Shown here: positions 41,255 through 50,399 of the stretch, piece after piece
How positions within the stretch are numbered: the first letter of the stretch is position 1
Layout of the letters: the number at the start of each line of letters is the position of its first letter
Origin: Hymenobacter caeli
Lineage (GTDB): Bacteria; Bacteroidota; Bacteroidia; Cytophagales; Hymenobacteraceae
Direction of reading: 5' to 3'
DNA: 64,000 nucleotides
Assembly: GCF_013294115.1 (NCBI RefSeq)
Contig: NZ_JABSNP010000005.1
Span: forward strand, 186,001-250,000
Made by a program: the position numbers and the translations under genes
Notes under the pieces: model-generated
Told to the model about the DNA's origin: nothing
Databases searched by the model: none
The model's input: the letters and a program-made list of their open reading frames with translations, nothing else

Positions 41255-43027
41255 CTACTTGTTGTACGACTCTGAAATAAATTCTCCACGCTCGCCAAAC
41301 GTTATGTAACCCGGCCGGCGGCCGATAACGATGGTGGCACGGTAGCGCGGGGCACCCCCGCTAGCGGGCCGGATTTGATCAACGCCGACAAGGCGAGCGT
41401 CCGGGTAATGTTTAGTGATGTACGCCAGCCCAGCCGAGCCCAAGTACATGGGGCTAACGGCTTTTTCGGTGCTGTCGGCGGGAGCCATCGTTTTGGCAGG
41501 CGCGGCCTGAACCATACCCGTCAGCGGCACTTGGCGCTGCACTTTGGCATTGAACGCCATTACCTCCGGTGAATGCTCGCCGGTTTTGGTGGTAATGAGG
41601 ATCACGCCATCAGCCCCAGAACTACTACCGAGGAAATCGTTAGCCTGCGCCCCCTTCAGCACGTCGATACTGGCAATGTCCGTTGGCTTCACAGCGTTGT
41701 TCGGTTCACTGCCAACCAACTTACCATCAACATAGTAAATAGGTTTTTTAGGGCCCGCGGGCTTTGCTTGCAATGGTGCGGCAGGAGTCACCGCGGGACC
41801 TCCGTCGTGCGTCAGCGTGGCCTCGCCCTGCTTGTCAATACCCATGCGGTACAGGGCCACGCGCCGCACTTTCTCATTGAAGGCTACCACCGCGGGCTCA
41901 ACCTTTTTGGCTTCCGTAGTAATAACGTAAGCGGTTTGGTCGGTGCCCAGCAGCGGGCGGGCCTGCTCAGGTTTCACCACGCGCACGCTGGCCACGGCCG
42001 CCGGGTTCACCTTGGCCAGGTTGGCGTAGCTGCTGGGCTGGCCGTCAACATAGTACGCGGCGGGCCCGGCCAGCTTCATTACCGTGTGGCCGGCCTTGTT
42101 GGTGATGGCAAACAACTCATCGGCCGGTGTGGCCGGGTTGGCCACAGGTTGCGCGTGGGCGGCCGAGTAGGCCAGCGCGGCGGCCACCACCAGGGGCCCC
42201 GCCAGGGCGTAGCGCAGCAGCTGCAAACGATTGGAAACGGGTTGGTTCATCATCAGGATGCGGTTTTTGAGGGTGGAAAGGGAAAAGGGCGAGACCAGGG
42301 CCGGGCTGCCCCCGGCGGGCCCCAGCCGGAGCAGGCTGTACTGGTAGGCGCGGCGGTCGAGGCCGGTGCGCAGGGTGGCCGCGTCGGCCAGGTATTCGAG
42401 GTTGTCGAGCAGGGCGCGGCGCAGCAGCCACGCCGCCGGGTTCAGCCAGAACACGGCCGTGGCCACGTGGGCCAGCAGCACGTCGAGGGTGTGGGCCTGG
42501 CGCACGTGGGCCTGCTCGTGGGCCAGCACCGCGGCCAGCTCGGCGGGGGCCGGGTGCTGTGCCGGGTTGAGGTAGATGGTGCGGCCGAAGGAGAACGGGC
42601 CGCCCACGCCGGGCAACGCCCGGTAGGCCACGCCGCCCGGGCCCATCGCGGCCCGGGTGGTGCGCCGCAGCCGCGCCAGCGACAGCAGCTGCACCAGCAG
42701 GCGGCCCAGCAGCAGCGCCGCGCCGGCCGCGTAGGCCGCCAGCAGCCAGACAGGCCAGTCGGGCCCCGGGGCGGGCAGCGCCGCCGCGGGGGCCCCGGCG
42801 GGCAGCTCGGCCAGCACCCAGGCCACGGCGGGCGTGGGGGCGGCGGCCGGCCACAGCGCGGGCATGGGCAGGGCCGGGTAGGCGGCGGCAAACAGCAGCG
42901 CGAAGGCCAGGTACGCCCGGTTTAAAGTGAAGAAGGTGAGCGGGCGCAGCAGCCCGCAGTAGGCCGCCGCAAACAGCAGCAGCACCGCGTGGGCCTTGAG
43001 CAGGTAGAGCAACGGCGCGGACGGCAT
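41255..43027 (-). CDS. M56-family (BlaR1-like) membrane metallopeptidase with plug-like periplasmic domains
   Basis: 590 residues. The first 260 hold hydrophobic helices and the zinc motif HEQAH near residue 170 (AVLAHEQAHVRQAHTLDVLLAHVATAVFWLNP), typical of BlaR1/MecR1-type peptidases. After the last membrane segment (LKNRILMMNQPVSNRLQLL) there are two TonB-plug-like modules, around residues 325-370 and 430-500 (YYVDGKLVGSEPNNAVKPTDIASIDVLKGAQ, ILITTKTGEHSPEVMAFN). It overlaps nothing and starts 2 bp before the stop of the BlaI-like repressor gene upstream. In the beta-lactam systems such a peptidase senses an outside signal and triggers cleavage of its repressor; here the signal is unknown. 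Confidence 0.87.
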   Translation of the reverse strand: MPSAPLLYLLKAHAVLLLFAAAYCGLLRPLTFFTLNRAYLAFALLFAAAYPALPMPALWPAAAPTPAVAWVLAELPAGAPAAALPAPGPDWPVWLLAAYAAGAALLLGRLLVQLLSLARLRRTTRAAMGPGGVAYRALPGVGGPFSFGRTIYLNPAQHPAPAELAAVLAHEQAHVRQAHTLDVLLAHVATAVFWLNPAAWLLRRALLDNLEYLADAATLRTGLDRRAYQYSLLRLGPAGGSPALVSPFSLSTLKNRILMMNQPVSNRLQLLRYALAGPLVVAAALAYSAAHAQPVANPATPADELFAITNKAGHTVMKLAGPAAYYVDGQPSSYANLAKVNPAAVASVRVVKPEQARPLLGTDQTAYVITTEAKKVEPAVVAFNEKVRRVALYRMGIDKQGEATLTHDGGPAVTPAAPLQAKPAGPKKPIYYVDGKLVGSEPNNAVKPTDIASIDVLKGAQANDFLGSSSGADGVILITTKTGEHSPEVMAFNAKVQRQVPLTGMVQAAPAKTMAPADSTEKAVSPMYLGSAGLAYITKHYPDARLVGVDQIRPASGGAPRYRATIVIGRRPGYITFGERGEFISESYNK

Positions 43028-43029
43028 GG

Positions 43030-43404
43030 CTACTCGGCCTTTTTATCGCCGCCCTCGATGAGGCGGAGAATGTCCTGCAAATCGGCGGCGCTGATCTTTT
43101 CCTCCTTCGCAAAAAACGACACCAATTCCTTGTACGAATCGCGGAAGTGCTCCTTTACCAGGGCCCCCAGCGAGCTGCGCTGGTAATCGTCGGCCGATAC
43201 CAAGGGGCTGAAACGAAAGGAGTTGCCGAGCTTTTCGGCGTGCACGTAGCCCTTGCGCTCCAGGTTGCGCAGGGTGCTGGCCAGCGTGGTGTAGGGCGGG
43301 CGCGGGGCGGGCAGGCCGTCGAGCAATTCTTTCACGAAGGCCCCGCCGGGCAGCGGCCACAGGGCCCGCAGGGCGTCTTCTTCGGGTTGGGTGAGGCGGT
43401 CCAT
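43030..43404 (-). CDS. BlaI/MecI/CopY-family transcriptional repressor
   Basis: 124 residues. A winged-helix DNA-binding domain (LTQPEEDALRALWPLPGGAFVKELLDGLPAPRPPYTTLASTLRNLERKGYVHAEKLGN) precedes a dimerisation and cleavage region (FRFSPLVSADDYQ ... LVSFFAKEEKISAADLQDILRLIEG). It is the first gene of a two- or three-gene unit with the M56 peptidase, 2 bp apart. A large palindrome with two TACGA-N5-TCGTA boxes starts 6 bp upstream of the ATG, so autorepression is likely. Confidence 0.9.
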   Translation of the reverse strand: MDRLTQPEEDALRALWPLPGGAFVKELLDGLPAPRPPYTTLASTLRNLERKGYVHAEKLGNSFRFSPLVSADDYQRSSLGALVKEHFRDSYKELVSFFAKEEKISAADLQDILRLIEGGDKKAE

Positions 43405-43409
43405 AAATG

Positions 43410-43453
43410 CTTATTACGATTATTTCGTAAATCTACGAAATAATCGTAATAAG
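43410..43453. promoter_or_regulatory. Palindromic operator of the BlaI-like repressor
   Basis: Perfect 20-bp arms (43410-43429 and 43434-43453) separated by AATC. Each arm itself contains a dyad TACGA-N5-TCGTA (43415-43429 and 43434-43448). BlaI/MecI repressors bind similar TACxx-type dyads as dimers, so this is read as two adjacent operator sites overlapping the promoter of the repressor-peptidase unit. Confidence 0.75.
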
Positions 43454-43611
43454 TGTTCTTCCGCGCCCGGAATATTATTTACCGTTGGCTAAAAAGGGCG
43501 TTTGCAGGTACGGAAAGGCTATTTTATGGAAAGGCCCGCCCGCGTTATTTTTCAGATTGGCCCCGGCCCCAGTCTTTACCTGTACGCATTAGCGCTCCAA
43601 CGGTTCCTTTG

Positions 43612-44058
43612 TCAGGTTACGGGCCCGCCGGCCGCGTCCTGGCTTTGTTGCTGCGCGTGCAGCCAGGCAACGGCCGCGCCCTCGTCGCCGAAGAAGGCCA
43701 ACGCGAACGGCCGGCCTTCGTAGGTGTCCACGTCGGCAAACCCGGGCGACTCCCGGATGGCCTGGTGCAGGGCCGGGCTGGCGAGGTAGGCCACGCACAG
43801 CCGGGGCCCGAGCCGCACGGCCATGGCGGGGAAGTACTCGCCGAGCAGCCACGCGGTGGTGGCCGGGTCGTTGGCGGCGCGGCGGCGGATGTCTTGCAGC
43901 CAGTAGCGGCAGTTGGTGGCGTGGGCGTGGGCCGTCAGGCTTTCGTAGGCGGCGGGCAGGGCCGCCGGGTCGGGCTGGTAGCCCCAGCGGCCCACCAGAA
44001 TGCCGAGGTCGGCGCGGTGCACAACGTCGAGCAGGGGCAGCGCATCAGGTATAGGCAT
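43612..44058 (-). CDS. STAS/SpoIIAA-like hypothetical protein
   Basis: 148 residues from the ATG at 44058. Segments WLQDIRRRAANDPATTAWLLGEYFPAMAVRLGPRLCVAYLA and ALAFFGDEGAAVAWLHAQ line up with the protein at 26451-26873 (LLIDQRKMAPYSDAERAWLVGEWLPRAV ... FSTEAEAAEWLLA). It belongs to the same uncharacterised family. It is downstream of the MFS gene on the same strand, with a 44-bp gap. Function unknown. Confidence 0.6.
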   Translation of the reverse strand: MPIPDALPLLDVVHRADLGILVGRWGYQPDPAALPAAYESLTAHAHATNCRYWLQDIRRRAANDPATTAWLLGEYFPAMAVRLGPRLCVAYLASPALHQAIRESPGFADVDTYEGRPFALAFFGDEGAAVAWLHAQQQSQDAAGGPVT

Positions 44059-44102
44059 AAAAACGGATAAAATAAGATAACAAAACCGGGTCTTTTCCAA
44101 AG

Positions 44103-45350
44103 TTAGTGCAGGGCGGGGGCCCCCGCCGGGGCCGCCCCGGCCGGCGTGCGGCGCAGGGTGCGCACGGCCAGCGCGGCGCTGGCCAGCGTGAGCACCGCGC
44201 CCAGCGCAAACGGGGCCCCGGGAAACTCAAGCGGGGCCCCGGGCCCGGTGAAAAAGGCGAACAGGTGCGTCATGAACAGCGGCCCCACCACGCCGGTGAG
44301 GCTGATGAGGCTGGTGAGGGCCCCTTGCAGCTCGCCTTGTTCGGTGGGCGGCACCTGCCCCGAGATGGTGCCTTGCAGGGCCGGCCCCGCGATGCCGCCC
44401 AGGCAGTAGGGCACCAGGAAGGCAAACATCAGCCAGCCCCGCGCCGCGAAGGCGAACAGCACGAAGCCCACCGCGTAGCTCAGCAGCCCCGCCACGATGG
44501 CCCGCGGGGCCCCCAGCTTCGGGATGGCCACCCGCACCAGCCCGCCCTGCACCAGGGCCGTGAGCAAGCCCACGGCCCCCAGCGAGTAGCCCACCAGCTG
44601 GGTGCCCCAACCGAATTTGTAGATGGTGTAGAATGTCCAGATGGACTGCGTGGCCGAGCCGGCCAGGTAAATGAGCACCAGCGAGGCCACCAACCCCAGG
44701 ATGACCGGGTAGCGCCCCAGCCGCAGCAGCGAGGCCACGGGGTTGGCGCGGGCCCAGGCGAAGGGCCGCCGCCGCGCCACGGGCAGCGACTCGGGCAGGA
44801 TGGAAAAGCCGTAGAGGAAGTTGCACAGGCTCAGCGCCGCCGCCGCCATGAACGGCACCCGGGGCCCCCAGGTGGCCAGCAAACCGCCCAGCGCCGGCCC
44901 GATGATGAACCCGACCCCGAAGGCGGCCCCCACCAGCCCGAAGTTTTGGCTGCGCTTCTCGGGCGGGCTCACGTCGGCGATGTAGGCCGTGGCCGTGGTG
45001 AAGCTGGCCCCCGTGATGCCCGCCACCACCCGCCCCACGAACAGCCAGGCCAGCGTGGGCGCGAAGCTCAGGAACACGTAGTCGAGCCCCAAGCCCAGCA
45101 GCGAGGCCAGCAGCACCGGCCGCCGCCCCAGCCGGTCGCTGAGGCCGCCCACCACCGGCGCGCACAGAAACTGGGCCCCCGCGTAGGCAAACGACAGCCA
45201 CCCCGCGTACTCCGACACCCGGCTGAGGCCCTGCCCCGTGAGCTGCCCGAGCAGCTTGGGCAGCACCGGAATGATGATGCCCAGCCCAATCACGTCGATG
45301 AGCACGGTGATGAAAATGAAACTGAGCGCGGCCGGCCGGGATTGGGACAT
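44103..45350 (-). CDS. MFS transporter, TetA-like
   Basis: 415 residues with twelve predicted membrane helices. [21 protein letters not shown] at the N-terminus, the MFS signature [24 protein letters not shown] in loop 2-3, [36 protein letters not shown] (motif C), and [35 protein letters not shown] match the tetracycline-type drug:proton antiporters (DHA1). Export of tetracycline itself is not shown and many homologs have other or unknown substrates. The ATG at 45350 is chosen because it directly precedes the first helix; the tRNA gene lies upstream on the opposite strand. Confidence 0.88.
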   Translation of the reverse strand: MSQSRPAALSFIFITVLIDVIGLGIIIPVLPKLLGQLTGQGLSRVSEYAGWLSFAYAGAQFLCAPVVGGLSDRLGRRPVLLASLLGLGLDYVFLSFAPTLAWLFVGRVVAGITGASFTTATAYIADVSPPEKRSQNFGLVGAAFGVGFIIGPALGGLLATWGPRVPFMAAAALSLCNFLYGFSILPESLPVARRRPFAWARANPVASLLRLGRYPVILGLVASLVLIYLAGSATQSIWTFYTIYKFGWGTQLVGYSLGAVGLLTALVQGGLVRVAIPKLGAPRAIVAGLLSYAVGFVLFAFAARGWLMFAFLVPYCLGGIAGPALQGTISGQVPPTEQGELQGALTSLISLTGVVGPLFMTHLFAFFTGPGAPLEFPGAPFALGAVLTLASAALAVRTLRRTPAGAAPAGAPALH

Positions 45351-45452
45351 AAGAAGGGAAAAGCCCGTAAAATTAGCCGCGCCCGGGCCCCCGCGCATTT
45401 TTTGGGCCTGATAATCACCGTTTCGCCCCGGCGGCGGCGCTAGTTTCAGTCG

Positions 45453-45487
45453 TTTGGTGGCATTTCCCAAATTTTTTCGTACTTTTG
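45453..45487 (+). promoter_or_regulatory. Promoter of the initiator tRNA
   Basis: TACTTTTG at 45480-45487 is an exact TAnnTTTG -7 box, ending 13 bp before the tRNA. A TTTG at 45453-45456 lies 23 bp upstream, a little farther than the usual 19-21 bp. Confidence 0.6.
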
Positions 45488-45500
45488 CATTACCAAACAG

Positions 45501-45573
<73 letters not shown>

Positions 45574-45576
45574 CCT

Positions 45577-45615
45577 AAAAAAAGGCCGTTTCCTTCCAGG
45601 GAACGGCCTTTTTCG
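45577..45615 (+). terminator. Terminator after the initiator tRNA
   Basis: A run of A is followed by GGCCGTTTCC pairing with GGGAACGGCC (one G-T pair) around a short TTCCA loop, then five T. Starts 3 bp after the tRNA. Confidence 0.85.
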
Positions 45616-45626
45616 TATCCGCTGCG

Positions 45627-45676
45627 GGCCGTTTTGCTCGCGGCGGCCGGCCTTTCGCGCGGCGAGCAAAACGGCC
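45627..45676. repeat. 15-bp perfect inverted repeat upstream of the type B T9SS gene
   Basis: GGCCGTTTTGCTCGC (45627-45641) and its exact complement at 45662-45676. The remaining part of 45616-45906 has no gene and no other motif I can name; the promoter of the following gene must lie there. Confidence 0.55.
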
Positions 45677-45906
45677 GGGCGGGCAGCAACGGTGAATTCA
45701 GCGGGCGCAACGGCAAGCGCCCCAACTTTGTGGCCCGGGGCGCGGCTTGCCCGGGAACACAAGCCGCGGAACCCGTGTTTTTGCGGGGTTGGGGGCGCAC
45801 TTTTAATTGGTAAGTGCCGCCCGCAACATAAGCAGTCACAAAAGCCGTTAGCTTAGCAGACGGGTTTACTTAAAGGCCCCGCGGGGGCTACTCACGGCAG
45901 AAGGCA

Positions 45907-48783
45907 ATGACGGCACTTTTCACGCTTTGGCATAACTGGCGGTCGGCTCCGCTCGGCATTTTACTGGCGCTGGGGCTACTACTGCCGGGCGCGGCGCGGG
46001 CCTCGCACATCCGCGCCGGCCAAATTGAGGCGAAAGTGGACACCACGGCCGCCCACAACCCGAACCGGATATTCTTCAAGCTCACCATCTATCAGAACCT
46101 GATAGGGACCAGCGCAGACCAGCCGCAGGCCACTTTATACTTTGGCGACGGCACTTCGCAGACGTCGGACCGTATTTCCGGCATTGGTCCCAAGCAGGTT
46201 ATTCCCATTCCCGGCAATCCGGCAACCGGCATCGATATTTTTTATTTCGACCACACGTACCCCGGGGCCAAAACGTACCCCGTGAGTTTTAACGGCGAGT
46301 TGCGCAACGCGGGCATTTTAAACTTCCCGCTTTCCGGCTCCCAATCTTTCTACATCGACGCTGCCGTCACGATTGACCCGGCCTTGGGCGTCAACCACAG
46401 TCCGGTGCTGCGCACGCCGCCCATCGACCAAGCCGGCCAAAACCAAGTGTATGTGCACAACCCCGGGGCCTACGACGCCGACGGCGATTCGTTAAGTTTC
46501 AGGTTGGTACCCTGCCAGCAAGCCGCTCCGGTGGGTACCGATAATACACCCGTCCCAGGCAATATTCCCGGTTACGTGTACCCCAACCAAACCCCGGGCA
46601 ACGCGGCGGCCAAGCAAGCCGCTTATAGCGGCGTACCGGCCGGTACGGCGGGGGCCACGCCAGCCATCTTCACGCAAGACCCGCGCACAGGTCAGATTAC
46701 GTGGAATACCCCACTACAAACGGGCTTGTATAACATTGCCTTTTATGTAGATGAATGGAGACGGGGCGAGTTTGGCAAGAAGCGGATTGGCTTTGTCCGC
46801 CGCGACATGCAGATTACCGTGGTGGCGACCACTAACCTGCGGCCGGTGCTCAAGATTCCCCGCGACACGTGCGTGGTGGCGGGCACCACCGTGACCGGGG
46901 CCGTGACGGCCACCGACGGTACGGCCCCCGGCGCGGCGGCCCAAACGCCCGTTACGCTGACGGCCTATTCGGGCGTAATTCCGCCGGCCCGCTTCATCCA
47001 AACCACCAAGGGGCCGCCCACGGCCAGCGGCACGTTTACCTGGGCTACGGATTGCAGCAACGTGGCCAAGGAGCCGTACTCGGTGGTGTTCAAGGCCCAG
47101 GATACGCCGGCCTCGCCCGCCGACGTGCCGCTGGTGGACGAGCAGGTGTGGCGCATCACCGTGGTGGGGCCCCCGCCCCAGAACCTGGTGGCCACGCCCA
47201 CCGCCAACCAGGTGTCGCTGACCTGGGACCGCTACACCTGCACCAACGCCAGCTTCATCCGCATCTACCGCCGCGAGGGCTGCCTGGCCTACACGCCGGG
47301 GCCCTGCGACACGGGCCTGCCCGCTTCGACGGGCTACGTGCTGATTGGTTCGGTGGCGGCCAACTTGTCGGCTTTTAAGGACGACAACAATGGCGCGGGC
47401 CTGGCCCGGGGCAAAACCTACAGCTACCGCATCTACGCCGATTTCCCGCTGCCGGGCCTGGGGGCCAGCCTGCCCTCGGCCGAAGCCTGCGTGACCCTGG
47501 TCGGGCCGGTGGCCCGCCTCAAGAACGTGGACGTGGACCGCACTGATGTGGCCGGCCAGATTACCGTGCGCTGGTCGCCGGCCAAGCTCGCCATTACGCA
47601 GCTGCTGGCCACGCCCTCGGGCTACCGCCTCTCGCGGGCCGTGGGCCTGAACCCGGCCGCCACCGCCTTCGCGCTGGTGCGGGCCGACCGGTTCGCCCTC
47701 ACCGATTCGGTGTTCGTGGACGCGGGCCTGAACACCACCGCCAACCAGTACACCTACCGGCTCGACTTGGTGTACGCCAACGCGGCGGGCACCGAAGTAG
47801 CCGAGTCGCAGGGCACGGCCAGCAGCGTGCGGGCCGCGGCCATCGCCAACGGCCTGACCAAAACGGTGGCCGTGAGCTGGACCTACCAAACGCCCTGGGA
47901 CAACTCACTCCAGCCGGCCCTGGTATTCCGCAGCGCCACCGGGCCCGCCGGGCCCTTTGCACAGGTGGGGGCCCCGGCCACCGCGGCCACCGGCGGCACC
48001 TTCACCGACAGCGACCCCGCCCTGGTGAAGGGCCAGAGCTACTGCTACTACGTGCAAACCAACGGCCGATACCCCGCGCCGCTGCCGCCCTACTTGAGCG
48101 GGCTGCTGAACAAAAGCCAAATTACCTGCGCCACGCTGGTGGACCAGCCCTGCGTACCGGTGCTCACGCTGGCCCCGGCCAACTGCGACAGCCTGGCCGC
48201 GCTGCCTTTCTTCCCGGCCAACAACCAGCGCTACAGCAATAGCCTGCGCTGGACGGTGGGCAGCCTGCCCGCCGGCTGCAACGCCGCCGCCAGCTACTAC
48301 CGCATCTTCTACCGGCCCGGTACCGACGGAGCCTTCACGCTGCTCGACTCGACCACCACCCTGGCCTACGTGCACCGCAACCTGCTGGCCCCCAACGGCT
48401 GCTACGCCGTGCAGGCCGTGGGTGCGGGCGGCGTGCGCTCGGCCCTGAGCAACGTGGCCTGCCAGACCGAGTGCGTGTTCTTCCTGCTCCCCAACATCTT
48501 CACCCCCAATGGCGACGGTGTGAACGACCTGTTCCAGCCCAAAACGGCCAGCCCGCTGCGCAGCGTGCACTTCCAGGCCTTCAACCGCTGGGGCGTGAAG
48601 GTTTTCGAGAACACCACCACCGCCAGCATCTTCATCCGCTGGGACGGCGGCGGGGCCCCGGGCGAGGCCGGCACCAGCGGCAAAGTGTCCGAAGGCCTGT
48701 ATTACTACCTGGCCGAGGTGCAATTCGCCGACGCCGCCAGCACCACCCGCACCTACAAGGGCTGGGTGCAGGTTATCCGGTAA
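45907..48783 (+). CDS. Secreted multidomain protein with T9SS type B (CHU_C) C-terminal domain
   Basis: 958 residues. A signal peptide (LGILLALGLLLPGAARA) is followed by a region of PKD/cadherin-like beta domains (ASHIRAGQIEAKVDTT; VYVHNPGAYDADGDSLSFRLVPC near residue 185), FnIII-like modules from about residue 430 (PQNLVATPTANQVSLTWDRYTC), and a C-terminal gliding-motility-type domain (FFLLPNIFTPNGDGVNDLFQP ... FNRWGVKVFE ... GLYYYLAEVQF). This tail directs secretion by the type IX system and surface display. The NIFTPNGDGVND motif is the diagnostic feature of type B. Function beyond adhesion or surface structure is not deducible. Confidence 0.87.
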   Translation: MTALFTLWHNWRSAPLGILLALGLLLPGAARASHIRAGQIEAKVDTTAAHNPNRIFFKLTIYQNLIGTSADQPQATLYFGDGTSQTSDRISGIGPKQVIPIPGNPATGIDIFYFDHTYPGAKTYPVSFNGELRNAGILNFPLSGSQSFYIDAAVTIDPALGVNHSPVLRTPPIDQAGQNQVYVHNPGAYDADGDSLSFRLVPCQQAAPVGTDNTPVPGNIPGYVYPNQTPGNAAAKQAAYSGVPAGTAGATPAIFTQDPRTGQITWNTPLQTGLYNIAFYVDEWRRGEFGKKRIGFVRRDMQITVVATTNLRPVLKIPRDTCVVAGTTVTGAVTATDGTAPGAAAQTPVTLTAYSGVIPPARFIQTTKGPPTASGTFTWATDCSNVAKEPYSVVFKAQDTPASPADVPLVDEQVWRITVVGPPPQNLVATPTANQVSLTWDRYTCTNASFIRIYRREGCLAYTPGPCDTGLPASTGYVLIGSVAANLSAFKDDNNGAGLARGKTYSYRIYADFPLPGLGASLPSAEACVTLVGPVARLKNVDVDRTDVAGQITVRWSPAKLAITQLLATPSGYRLSRAVGLNPAATAFALVRADRFALTDSVFVDAGLNTTANQYTYRLDLVYANAAGTEVAESQGTASSVRAAAIANGLTKTVAVSWTYQTPWDNSLQPALVFRSATGPAGPFAQVGAPATAATGGTFTDSDPALVKGQSYCYYVQTNGRYPAPLPPYLSGLLNKSQITCATLVDQPCVPVLTLAPANCDSLAALPFFPANNQRYSNSLRWTVGSLPAGCNAAASYYRIFYRPGTDGAFTLLDSTTTLAYVHRNLLAPNGCYAVQAVGAGGVRSALSNVACQTECVFFLLPNIFTPNGDGVNDLFQPKTASPLRSVHFQAFNRWGVKVFENTTTASIFIRWDGGGAPGEAGTSGKVSEGLYYYLAEVQFADAASTTRTYKGWVQVIR

Positions 48784-48801
48784 GTCGGCTTCGCGGCGGC
48801 C

Positions 48802-48855
48802 GCCAAAGCAAAGGCCGGGCAGCCCCTCGTGGGTTTGCCCGGCCTTTGCTTTGGC
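48802..48855. repeat. 20-bp perfect inverted repeat between convergent genes
   Basis: Arms 48802-48821 and 48836-48855 are exact inverted copies around a 14-base loop. Lacking a T-run, it may still stop or stabilise transcripts from both the T9SS gene and the SDR gene. Confidence 0.75.
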
Positions 48856-48892
48856 AGCCGGCCAATGGGGGCCGTGCCATACCCGACCCGAC

Positions 48893-49609
48893 TTACGGGT
48901 TGGTGCTCCACATCCCGGCTTCCTTGATGAACATGCGGCGGTTTAGCCTGAGTTGGGCCACCATGAACTCGGCCAGGTCTTCGGGCTGCATCACTTTGTC
49001 GGGGTTGCCGTCGGTGAGGCCGCTGCCGATGGCCAGCTCCGTGGCCACGGTGCTCGGCGTGAGGGCCGACACGCGAATGTTCTGCTTGCGCACTTCCTGC
49101 ATCAGCGACTCGGTGAGGCCCAGCAGGGCAAACTTGCTGGCGCTGTAGGCGCTGGTGCCCGCCGCCCCGCGCTGCCCCGCCGTGGAGGCCACGTTGATGA
49201 TGTCGCCCGTTTGCCGCTCCACCATGTTAGGCAGCACGGCGCGCGTCACGTAGTACACGCCCATCAGGTTCACCTGGATGATGTGCTCCCAGTCGGCCGG
49301 CTCCATGTCGAGGAACTTGGCGAAGGTGCCGATGCCGGCGTTGTTGATGAGGATGTCGATGGGCCCCAGGGCCTGCTGAATCTGGGCCACGGCGGCTTCC
49401 ACGGCGGTGCGGTCGGCCACGTCGGCGGCGGCCACGGCGGTTTTTACGCCCAGGGCTTGCAGCTCCTTGGCTACTTCTTGCAGCTGGCTTTCGGTACGGG
49501 CCAGCAGGCCCACGTGCACGCCTTCGTGGGCCAAGGCCACGGCCACAGCGCGGCCAATACCTTTGCCCGCGCCGGTGACCAGCGCGATTTTTCCTTTGAT
49601 GGATTCCAT
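48893..49609 (-). CDS. Short-chain dehydrogenase/reductase (FabG-like)
   Basis: 238 residues, classical SDR. Cofactor motif [20 protein letters not shown] in [11 protein letters not shown], catalytic Ser in [11 protein letters not shown], and YxxxK in [11 protein letters not shown]. Arg at LLARTES suggests NADP preference. The family includes 3-oxoacyl-ACP reductases, but substrate cannot be set. It is divergent from the HAD gene at 49731. Confidence 0.9.
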   Translation of the reverse strand: MESIKGKIALVTGAGKGIGRAVAVALAHEGVHVGLLARTESQLQEVAKELQALGVKTAVAAADVADRTAVEAAVAQIQQALGPIDILINNAGIGTFAKFLDMEPADWEHIIQVNLMGVYYVTRAVLPNMVERQTGDIINVASTAGQRGAAGTSAYSASKFALLGLTESLMQEVRKQNIRVSALTPSTVATELAIGSGLTDGNPDKVMQPEDLAEFMVAQLRLNRRMFIKEAGMWSTNP

Positions 49610-49730
49610 AGTTTACCTGGTTTAAAAAGGTCTGGTGTAACCGCCGGGGGCGGCCGGGGGTTTGTACGGCCGCTGCTTTCCAACTGCTGGGCCCACCGCG
49701 AAAAAGCCGGCCCGCTTCTATTTCGCCCCA

Positions 49731-50399
49731 ATGCCCTATTCCGTCCTGCTGTTCGACTACGACGGCACCCTCTGCGACACCCGCCAAGCCATTTACCACA
49801 GCCTGCGGCAGGTGTTCCGCCTCCACCACGCGCCCGTGCCCACCGCGGCCGCGCTCGACGCCATCGTGACCCTGGGCCTGCCCATGCTCGACACCCTGCA
49901 CGCCCTGCACCCCGCGGGCCCCGCCGCCGACGTAGCCCATTGGGTGGCCGAGTACCGCGCCATCTACGACGCCGAGGGCGAGCCGCTGGCCCAACCCTTC
50001 CCCGGAGCCCCCGAAGTGCTGGCCGAGCTGCAGGCCCGGGGCCACGGCCTGGCCGTGGTCAGCAACAAGAGCCTCCACACGCTGCACAAGTCCCTCGCCC
50101 GCCTCGACTTGGCCCGCTACGTGTCGCTGGTGGTGGGCGAGGGCAGCCTGCCCGGCAGCAGCCTTCCACTGAAGCCCAGCCCCGCGTTTTTTCTGGAAGC
50201 GGTGCAGCCCCACTTCGCCCCCACCCCCGCCGCCCACATGCTCATGGTTGGCGACACGCCCTCCGACCTGCTCTTCGCCCGCAACGCCGGCCTGCCCAGC
50301 TGCTGGGCCGCCTATGGCTTCGGCGACGCGGCCACGTGCCGGGCACTGGGGCCCCAGCACGAGATTAGCGACCTGCGCGAGGTGTTGGGGGTGGGGTGA
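49731..50399 (+). CDS. HAD-family phosphatase, phosphoglycolate phosphatase-like
   Basis: 222 residues. Motif I LLFDYDGTLCDTR at the N-terminus, motif II VVSNKS, motif III K in LKPSP and motif IV MVGDTPSDLLFA are all present, with an alpha-helical cap between motifs I and II, as in Gph/PgmB-type enzymes. The ATG at 49731 puts motif I at the expected place. Substrate unknown. Confidence 0.88.
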   Translation: MPYSVLLFDYDGTLCDTRQAIYHSLRQVFRLHHAPVPTAAALDAIVTLGLPMLDTLHALHPAGPAADVAHWVAEYRAIYDAEGEPLAQPFPGAPEVLAELQARGHGLAVVSNKSLHTLHKSLARLDLARYVSLVVGEGSLPGSSLPLKPSPAFFLEAVQPHFAPTPAAHMLMVGDTPSDLLFARNAGLPSCWAAYGFGDAATCRALGPQHEISDLREVLGVG

